Virus record (IMG/VR): IMGVR_UViG_3300011128_000189 | Location: 1 to 21,942 of that record | Source of the DNA: a virus | Length of the DNA stretch: 21,942 nucleotides | Reading direction: 5' to 3' (one strand) | Shown: positions 14,154 to 20,470 of the stretch, in pieces | How the letters are laid out: every line of letters begins with the position of its first letter | Position numbering within the stretch: position 1 is the first letter of the stretch | The notes under the pieces: generated by a model | What the model was told of the DNA's origin: nothing | Seen by the model: only the letters and a program-made list of their open reading frames with translations | Database searches by the model: none | Translations under genes and position numbers: made by a program

Positions 14154-17100
14154 ATGGCAGGTTACGCAAGACAGTCATCGGCAGATATTGTTGCAACAGC
14201 CGTTGTACGTGCGAACCCATTGAATGTAGAGTTTAACGCTTTACGTGATACTTTTGCATTAGCTACAGGACATACACATGATGGATCAGCTACAGAGGGC
14301 GGTTATGTACCTCTTATTGCTGACTCGGACGCACTAAATAAAATAGCTATTGACACTAGTAATAATAGAGTTGGGATATTTGTTGAGGTATCTAGTGCTG
14401 CAGTAGAGCAAATACGTATTCAAGATGGTGCTATTGTTCCTGTAACTGATAGTGATATTGACTTAGGTACATCTACTTTAGAATTTAAAGACTTATTTCT
14501 TGATGGTACTGCACACATAGATACACTTGATGTAGATGCAAATGCTGGTATCATAGGTAATTTAACAGTAAGTGGCAACACCACTCTTGGTGATGCAGCA
14601 TCCGATACAGTCACTGTTACTGCTGATGTAGCTTCACCACTTATTCCTTCTACTGATGACACATATGACCTTGGTGCTAGTGGCTCTGAGTGGCGTAACT
14701 TATACATTGACGGTACTGCTAATATTGATGCACTTGTAGCTGATACTGCAGATATTAATGGTGGTACTGCTGATGGTGTAGTTATAGGTGGCTCTAGTGC
14801 TGCTGCTGGTACATTCACTTCTTTAACTGCTACAGGCACATCTACACTTACTACTGTTGATATTGATGGTGGTGCTATTGATGGTGCTATTATTGGTGCT
14901 AACTCTGCTGCTGCTATTACAGGCACTACTATTACAGGTACATCTCTTGTAGGTGCTGTAACAGGTAATGCTGATACTGCAACTGCACTTGAAACAGCAA
15001 GAAATATTGGCGGTGTTAGCTTTGATGGTACAGCTAATATTAACTTACCGGGTGTTAATACTTCGGGTAATCAAGACACATCAGGTACTGCAGCAAATGC
15101 AACGGTACTTGAAACTGCTAGAACAATCGGTGGTGTTTCCTTTGATGGTAGTGCCAATATTAATCTTTCTGGTGTTAATGCTGCGGGTAATCAAGATACC
15201 TCTGGAAATGCAGCTACGGCTACTACACTTGCAACAGCTAGGACTATTGCGGGGCAATCGTTTAACGGTTCTGCTAATATTACTATTGCTGCTACTGATC
15301 TTTCTGATACTGACCAAAGTCTAGCAACAGGTGACAACGTACAGTTTGCCCAAGTAACAACTACAGCCAATGTTATTGTTGGTGGTGATCTAACAGTCAA
15401 TGGAACTACTACCACTGTTGACACGACTAACATGGTTGTGTCTGATGCACTGATTGAGTTAGGCAATGGTACTACAGGTACACCTGCCAATGATGCTGGT
15501 ATTGTAATTGAACGTGGTGATGCAGCTAATGCATTCATTGGTTATGATGAAAGTGCAGATAAGTTCACTGTAGGTACAGGTACATTTACTGGTGCATCCA
15601 CAGGTAATCTGTCTATCACTACAGGTACTCTTGTTGCCAACATCGAAGGTGACGTAACGGGTGATCTTACAGGTAATGCTGTTACAGCTACAGCCTTAGC
15701 AACTTCACGTACAATTGCTGGTCATTCTTTCGATGGTACAGCTAACATCAGCATTGCTCCTACCGATTTAACTGGGGTTAATAGTACCGCTGCTGAATTA
15801 AACATCATGGCGGGGGGTACGTCAGCCACCAGCACAACTCTCGCAGATGCTGACCGTGTAGTGGTCAATGATGCTGGTACTATGAAGCAAGTCGCACTGA
15901 CTGACTTTGAAACGTACATGGAGACTAGCTTAGATACTCTCAGCAATGTGACTGCAGTCGGGGCATTAAACAGCGGTAGTATTACATCAGGCTTTGGTGC
16001 TATTGATGTTGGTTCTTCTGCTATTACTACTACAGGCACGATGACCTTCGGCTCACTAGCTGATGGCTCTATTACTATTACAGGCTTTGTAGATGAAGAT
16101 GATATGTTATCTAATTCTGCTACTCTTATTCCTACTCAACAGTCTGTTGAAGCACGTATTCAAGCAGTTAATAGTTCATCCAACAACGTAACTGGCCTTA
16201 ATGCTACAGGCGCAGAGATTAACACAGTAGCAGACCCTGTTACGTCTATCGGTACAACAGCCGTAGCTGGTGGCGATGGGATCGTTACGCAGGACACATC
16301 TGACAATGTAATGCTACAGACTACTGTCGATACGTTTGATACCTATCTGTCGCAGACCACCAAGACGCTTACCAATAAGACACTGACTAGCCCAATAGTA
16401 ACTGGGCTGCACCTTAATGACTCAGGCTTCACCGTTGAAGGTTCGGCTGAGGATGGCAATGACACTACAGTAGCCTTCACTAACCCGACTGCCGATAGAA
16501 CAATTACTTTGCCTGATGCTACAGGTAATCTGGCTGTATTTACTACGGCTCCCACGGCTGCAATCACTGACGGTTCATCAGGACAGTTTTTAACAACTGA
16601 TGGCTCTGGTGCATTGAGTTTTGCTACTGCTGGTGGTGGTGGTGCTTCTGCTTCAGATGATTTGTATATTGCCAATCCTAGTTCAGCCACAAACCCTAGT
16701 GCGACAGGGGATAATGCTGTGGCGATTGGTAGTGGATCGGTAGCCTCTGGGTTAAAAACATTTGCAATAGGTACCGACACTGATGCTACTGGGCTTTACA
16801 GCTTTGCTATCGGTCAAGGCGCACAAGCCACAGCAAACTACAACTTAGCTATAGGCTTAAATGCAGTTTCTTCTGGGGAACGGGCAGTTGCTATTGGCAA
16901 CAACTCTGTAACAGCTTCTGCCAGTTGGAGTACAGCAATTGGCAATAACTCTGGCAATGGTGGTTCCAAAGCCGTTACAGGTTCAGGCGCAATGGCCCTC
17001 GGCGGCTCCTACGCATCTGGCACAAATTCCTTCGCAGCAGCTATAGCCGACAACGCAGCAACCTACGGGGCTCTTGGCGCTAACTCTGTGGCGATTGGGT

Positions 17101-17834
17101 ATCGGGCGAAGGCATCAGGTTCTTTTAGTTCAATAGCATTTGGATCGGACGCTGTGTCTAGTGGTCGTGCTTCCATTGCCATTGGAGAAGGGGCAACCGC
17201 TTCCGCAGACAGTGCGGTGTGCTTCGGTGAGGACTCAACTGCATCTGGGGCAAATTCTTCTGTACTAGGTGGATTGGATAATACTGCGAGTGCATTAAGG
17301 TCTGTTGTCCTAAACGGTTATCAGAACACAGCAAGTTATGACTACTCAATCGCCTCTGGCGCAAATTCAAAGTCTGATAAGTGGGCAAAGGTTTCCCATG
17401 CTGGCGGTCAGTTTTCTTCGCAAGGGGATGCCCAAACAGGCACGATGGTTCTCCGTAGCGACACCACAGACGCAACACCTGAAGCATTGACTGCCAACAA
17501 TCTTACCGCTGCTACAACTAACCAAGTCATCCTCCCCAACAACTCTGCTTACAGTTTCAGCGGCACCATCGTAGCCCGTCAGCAAGCGTCAGCAGGCACA
17601 GCCTCTGCAGCATGGAAGGTTGAGGGTCTGATCCGCAGAGAAGGTTCCGCCAGCACAACCGTGTTAGTCAACAGCGCCACTACAGTTTTGGACAATACAC
17701 CTTCATGGGGCATGTCTCTTAGTGCAGATACGACCACAAACGGGGGTGGCCTTAAAATTCAGGTCACAGGCGCAGCGTCAACAAATATCCGCTGGGTAGC
17801 AACAATCAACACTTCTGAAGTCACATACGCTTAA
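14154..17834 (+). CDS. Long tail fibre with YadA-like head repeats
   Basis: A 1226-residue protein, probably trimeric and extracellular on the virion, that contacts the host surface. The N-terminal 60 residues (ARQSSADIVATAVVRANPLN; FALATGHTHDGS) look like the part that attaches to the tail. Residues about 60-270 contain shaft segments such as 'YDLGASGSEWRNLYIDGTA'. Four copies of AR(T/N)I(G/A)GxSFDGxANI lie within about 272-540, a motif frequent in phage fibres. The section around 540-840 has EFT/TNKTLTSP-type segments of known fibre type. Residues about 846-1070 are 'AVAIGSGSVASG' repeats like the YadA adhesin head (left-handed beta-roll). Residues 1070-1226 form a C-terminal domain starting KWAKVSHAGGQFSSQGDAQT. 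The DNA of the last third is visibly richer in G and C at codon third positions than the first half, so it may have been exchanged. Confidence 0.88.
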   Translation: MAGYARQSSADIVATAVVRANPLNVEFNALRDTFALATGHTHDGSATEGGYVPLIADSDALNKIAIDTSNNRVGIFVEVSSAAVEQIRIQDGAIVPVTDSDIDLGTSTLEFKDLFLDGTAHIDTLDVDANAGIIGNLTVSGNTTLGDAASDTVTVTADVASPLIPSTDDTYDLGASGSEWRNLYIDGTANIDALVADTADINGGTADGVVIGGSSAAAGTFTSLTATGTSTLTTVDIDGGAIDGAIIGANSAAAITGTTITGTSLVGAVTGNADTATALETARNIGGVSFDGTANINLPGVNTSGNQDTSGTAANATVLETARTIGGVSFDGSANINLSGVNAAGNQDTSGNAATATTLATARTIAGQSFNGSANITIAATDLSDTDQSLATGDNVQFAQVTTTANVIVGGDLTVNGTTTTVDTTNMVVSDALIELGNGTTGTPANDAGIVIERGDAANAFIGYDESADKFTVGTGTFTGASTGNLSITTGTLVANIEGDVTGDLTGNAVTATALATSRTIAGHSFDGTANISIAPTDLTGVNSTAAELNIMAGGTSATSTTLADADRVVVNDAGTMKQVALTDFETYMETSLDTLSNVTAVGALNSGSITSGFGAIDVGSSAITTTGTMTFGSLADGSITITGFVDEDDMLSNSATLIPTQQSVEARIQAVNSSSNNVTGLNATGAEINTVADPVTSIGTTAVAGGDGIVTQDTSDNVMLQTTVDTFDTYLSQTTKTLTNKTLTSPIVTGLHLNDSGFTVEGSAEDGNDTTVAFTNPTADRTITLPDATGNLAVFTTAPTAAITDGSSGQFLTTDGSGALSFATAGGGGASASDDLYIANPSSATNPSATGDNAVAIGSGSVASGLKTFAIGTDTDATGLYSFAIGQGAQATANYNLAIGLNAVSSGERAVAIGNNSVTASASWSTAIGNNSGNGGSKAVTGSGAMALGGSYASGTNSFAAAIADNAATYGALGANSVAIGYRAKASGSFSSIAFGSDAVSSGRASIAIGEGATASADSAVCFGEDSTASGANSSVLGGLDNTASALRSVVLNGYQNTASYDYSIASGANSKSDKWAKVSHAGGQFSSQGDAQTGTMVLRSDTTDATPEALTANNLTAATTNQVILPNNSAYSFSGTIVARQQASAGTASAAWKVEGLIRREGSASTTVLVNSATTVLDNTPSWGMSLSADTTTNGGGLKIQVTGAASTNIRWVATINTSEVTYA

Positions 17835-17849
17835 AAGGAGCAAACTAAG

Positions 17850-18152
17850 ATGGCTATTACGAATAACATCACTACAGAAAATTCACAGTACGGCATCGCT
17901 TTCAACGGGGCTTACTACCGTATTGTTACAGCGGCAGTCTCACGACAACGTGGTACTGATCCAAAGTTTAGCGTCATGATTGACCTGTCTGGTTATGCAG
18001 CAACTCCTGATGATGACACCCGTGAGGTAGACTTTAAACGGTATCACGCACCACTTACTGAAATTGAAGCTGCCGCAGGGAATACGTTTATGGCCCAGTG
18101 TTACGCTTGGGTTATGGCTCAAGCTGATATGTCAGGCTCTACTGCAGTATAA
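17850..18152 (+). CDS. Small tail-associated protein (100 residues)
   Basis: It follows the fibre by 15 bases, with an AAGGAG ribosome binding site in the gap. The sequence is a compact mixed alpha/beta domain with 'YGIAFNGAYYRIVTAAVSRQ' (14-33), 'FSVMIDLSGYAATPDDDTRE' (40-59), and a helical C-terminus 'NTFMAQCYAWVMAQADMSGS'. Proteins of this pattern occur near fibre genes of marine phages; the role is not known to me. It might be a small structural part or fibre assembly factor. The next gene begins after 9 bases. Confidence 0.72.
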   Translation: MAITNNITTENSQYGIAFNGAYYRIVTAAVSRQRGTDPKFSVMIDLSGYAATPDDDTREVDFKRYHAPLTEIEAAAGNTFMAQCYAWVMAQADMSGSTAV

Positions 18153-18161
18153 GGATTACCT

Positions 18162-19322
18162 ATGACTCTTGTAATTGATTACTCAAGTGGTATCTTTGAG
18201 GCAGCACCTTCAGGTGAAACTGTTGGTACTGTTACAGGTAATGCCACTTTAGATTTAACATCCGGTAATCTTTTTAATCATACACCTACTGCTAACACTA
18301 CCTTTGTGTTTAGCAATCCACCTACTACGGGTAGTGCATACGATATGACACTGAAGGTAGTAGGGGCTAACGTTACTGCTGGGTATGGCTTAGCTAATGC
18401 AAGTTACGATAGTGTTAGCTTTAGTGTAAGTGGGCAGGAAAGTATCCCTATTGGGTTGTTTTTTAAGCCTGATGGCACAAAGATGTATGTATCAGGCCCA
18501 AACTCAGACGCCGTTTTTCAATACAGTTTGTCTACAGCTTGGGACCTAAGCACTGCATCTTACGATAGTGTTAGCTTTTCTGTTTCTTCACAGGACTTGA
18601 GTGCTGCAAGCATTTACTTCAAATCAGATGGCACTAAGATGTATTTGGCTGGGTACACTGGTGACAGCGTGTATCAATATACCTTGTCTACTGCATGGGA
18701 CTTGTCAACAGCATCGTATGACAGCGTTAGCTTTTCTGTAGCATCTCAAGCAACCACACCGTTTTCGTTAATATTTAAGCCAGATGGCACTAAAATGTTT
18801 TTAACAGATGGCACAAGTGACGCTGTGAAAGAATATTCATTAAGCACGGCTTGGGACATTTCCACTGCATCATATCAAGCGAGTTTTGGTGTGGCTTCTC
18901 AAGAAACAAACCCTTATGGATTAGAGTTCAATCCAGATGGCACTAAAATGTATATTGTCGGCATTACAACCGATACTGTCTATGAATATGCCCTGTCTAC
19001 CGCTTGGGATATAACGACCGCTTCTTATAGCAGTGTTAGCTTTTCTGTAGCTTCGCAATCTTCGCAACCAGCTCCCGTTAGTATGAGATTCGGCAACGAT
19101 GGTCAAAAACTTTATGTTTCTGACGCTGGCTCAGACACCATTTACCAATACTCCACAAGCACAACAGCATTAGCAACACTCACATACCCTTCCTCAGTAA
19201 AGTGGGCTGGGGGTACTGCACCATCTGCTCCTGCTAACGGTAACAAGGATGTGTACAACTTCTTCACAATTGATGGCGGCACCACGTACTACGGTTTCCA
19301 AGCAGGAGATGCAATGGCATGA
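18162..19322 (+). CDS. Propeller-repeat receptor-binding protein, copy 1
   Basis: A 386-residue protein. Residues 1-77 are the first half of a fibre-end module (IDYSSGIFEA, VGTVTGNATLDLTSGNLFNH, TPTANTTFVFSNPP). Five repeats of about 52 residues start at 80, 132, 184, 236 and 287; each has ASYDSVSFSV, FKPDGTKMYV and a DxVYQYxLSTAWD segment and looks like one beta-propeller blade. Residues 337-386 (YPSSVKWAGG, DGGTTYYGFQAGDAM) are the second half of the module. As I recall it, the module usually occurs without the repeats, so the propeller seems to be inserted into one of its loops. No catalytic motif is visible. Position after the long fibre suggests a surface receptor-binding role. Its stop overlaps the next start as ATGA. 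Confidence 0.85.
   Translation: MTLVIDYSSGIFEAAPSGETVGTVTGNATLDLTSGNLFNHTPTANTTFVFSNPPTTGSAYDMTLKVVGANVTAGYGLANASYDSVSFSVSGQESIPIGLFFKPDGTKMYVSGPNSDAVFQYSLSTAWDLSTASYDSVSFSVSSQDLSAASIYFKSDGTKMYLAGYTGDSVYQYTLSTAWDLSTASYDSVSFSVASQATTPFSLIFKPDGTKMFLTDGTSDAVKEYSLSTAWDISTASYQASFGVASQETNPYGLEFNPDGTKMYIVGITTDTVYEYALSTAWDITTASYSSVSFSVASQSSQPAPVSMRFGNDGQKLYVSDAGSDTIYQYSTSTTALATLTYPSSVKWAGGTAPSAPANGNKDVYNFFTIDGGTTYYGFQAGDAMA
18362..18424 (+). repeat. 63-base direct repeat, copy A (copy B at 19516-19578)
   Basis: Bases 18362-18424 and 19516-19578 agree at 60 of 63 positions by direct reading. The segment codes for the junction between the fibre-end module and the first propeller repeat in copies 1 and 2. 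It includes the 19-mer TTACGATAGTGTTAGCTTT. Its conservation, while the following repeats have diverged, suggests recent copying or gene conversion. Confidence 0.85.
18399..19154 (+). repeat. Five tandem propeller-like repeats, copy 1
   Basis: Five protein-coding repeats of 153 or 156 bases (starts at residues 80, 132, 184, 236, 287 of the gene). Consensus per repeat is ASYDSVSFSVxSQ, then a turn, FKPDGTKMY, a variable four to five residue loop with G and D, then VYQYxLSTAWDxST. The most variable positions are those right after SxSQ and those after KMY, which would be surface loops on one face of a propeller. This is not a CRISPR array; the repeats lie in frame in a protein. Confidence 0.85.
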
Positions 19323-20470
19323 CTGTGCTTATTGATTATACCAAAGGCTTCTTTGAGACAACAGAAGGCGATACTGTTGGTACAGTTACAGGCAATGCTA
19401 CGTTGGACCTATCGACAGGCTCTGTGTTTAGCCATACGCCTACTGCCAATACCACCTTTGCATTCACCAATCCTGCAGCATCAGGTACATCTTCTAGTGC
19501 AACGTTAAAGCTGACAGGGGCTAACGTTACTGCTGGGTATAACTTAGCTAATGTAAGTTACGATAGTGTTAGCTTTAGCGGGGCAACTCAAAGCTCCGGT
19601 ATGAACACTTTTTCACTTGGTTATGAAGGCAGCCGTTTGTATATGGTTGACAGTACTAATGATACCATCTACCAATATAATCTAACAACTCCTTATGATA
19701 TTTCCACGGCGAGCTACTCAACGAAAAGTTTTTCTGTTGCGACACAAGAAGGTTCCCCTTCGGGAATATATTTTAAACCAGATGGGCAGACTGTTTTTGT
19801 TGGTGGTTATAGCTCTGACACAATATACCAATATAGTCTCAGCACAGCTTGGGATATTTCTTCTGCAAGTTATGCTTCAAAGTCGTTTTCCGTTTCTGCT
19901 CAAGAAACTGTACCAAGAAACTTTTGGGTAAACCCTGCTGGCACAAAGCTATTTTCAGTGGGGCAAACTGGAGACGATGTGAACGAGTATACTCTTTCTT
20001 CTGCATGGGATATTAGCACTGCTTCCTACACGCAAAACTTTAGCGTTGCCGCACAAGATACTACTCCAATTGGAATATATTTTTCACCAGCCGGAGATAA
20101 AATGTTCATTGCTGGTTCGGTTGGAGATTCCGTTTACCAATACACCCTTAGCACGGCCCTTGATATATCTACAGCCTCCTACGACAGCATTGCTTTTAGT
20201 ATTTCTGGGCAAGATAATTCGCCCATTGGCGTTGCTTTCAATGGCACCGGCTCCAAGATGTATGTCGTAGGCGCTACTAGCGACACCGTCTACCAATACT
20301 CCATAAACACAACAGCATTAGCAACAATAACTTACCCTTCCTCTGTTATTTGGTCAGGTGGCACAACACCAACAGCACCTGCCAATGGTGAGACTGATGT
20401 GTACTCATTCTATACGGACGATGGCGGTACAACATATTACGGATTTGTATCAGGAGATGCTTTAGCATGA
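19319..20470 (+). CDS. Propeller-repeat receptor-binding protein, copy 2
   Basis: A 383-residue paralogue of the preceding protein, beginning at the ATGA overlap (19319-19322). It has the same order: N-terminal half-module (IDYTKGFFETTEGDTVGTVT, TPTANTTFAFTNPA), five repeats starting at 79, 131, 183, 235 and 286, then the half-module NTTALATITYPSSVIWSGG and DGGTTYYGFVSGDALA. Repeat spacing (52, 52, 52, 51) equals that of copy 1, so the whole gene was probably duplicated. Individual repeats have diverged clearly, and the first and fourth differ most from the consensus (SVSFSGATQSSGMN). The terminal module parts are the most conserved. No ribosome binding site is needed if translation is coupled. 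Its stop overlaps the next start in the same ATGA fashion. Confidence 0.85.
   Translation: MTVLIDYTKGFFETTEGDTVGTVTGNATLDLSTGSVFSHTPTANTTFAFTNPAASGTSSSATLKLTGANVTAGYNLANVSYDSVSFSGATQSSGMNTFSLGYEGSRLYMVDSTNDTIYQYNLTTPYDISTASYSTKSFSVATQEGSPSGIYFKPDGQTVFVGGYSSDTIYQYSLSTAWDISSASYASKSFSVSAQETVPRNFWVNPAGTKLFSVGQTGDDVNEYTLSSAWDISTASYTQNFSVAAQDTTPIGIYFSPAGDKMFIAGSVGDSVYQYTLSTALDISTASYDSIAFSISGQDNSPIGVAFNGTGSKMYVVGATSDTVYQYSINTTALATITYPSSVIWSGGTTPTAPANGETDVYSFYTDDGGTTYYGFVSGDALA
19516..19578 (+). repeat. 63-base direct repeat, copy B
   Basis: Second copy of the 18362-18424 segment, with three substitutions visible (two adjacent in the Tyr-Gly/Asn region, and one in the Ala/Val codon before SYDSVSF). 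It spans the same module-propeller junction in the second paralogue. Confidence 0.85.
19553..20305 (+). repeat. Five tandem propeller-like repeats, copy 2
   Basis: Five in-frame repeats in the second paralogue with the same 52/52/52/51-residue spacing as in copy 1. The DxxYQYxLSTAWDIS part is kept in most repeats, while the segment between SQ and the FKPDGT motif varies. The repeats do not copy copy-1 repeats one by one at the DNA level, so they are older than the junction segments or have been selected to change. Confidence 0.82.

Noticed and set aside
14420-14926. Long antisense frame (168 residues) opposite the fibre gene
   Set aside because: It lies fully inside a well-supported fibre gene, has no ribosome binding site of note, and its Ala/Val/Ser/Pro composition is the mirror of GCT/GGT/ACT codons.
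14968-15324. Leu-rich + strand frame (118 residues) within the fibre gene
   Set aside because: Alternative-frame reading of the repeated AR(T/N)IGG segments; Leu/Gln repeats are caused by the period of the fibre repeats.
16343-16780. Antisense frame (145 residues) opposite the fibre gene
   Set aside because: Shadow of repetitive fibre coding sequence with no start signal.
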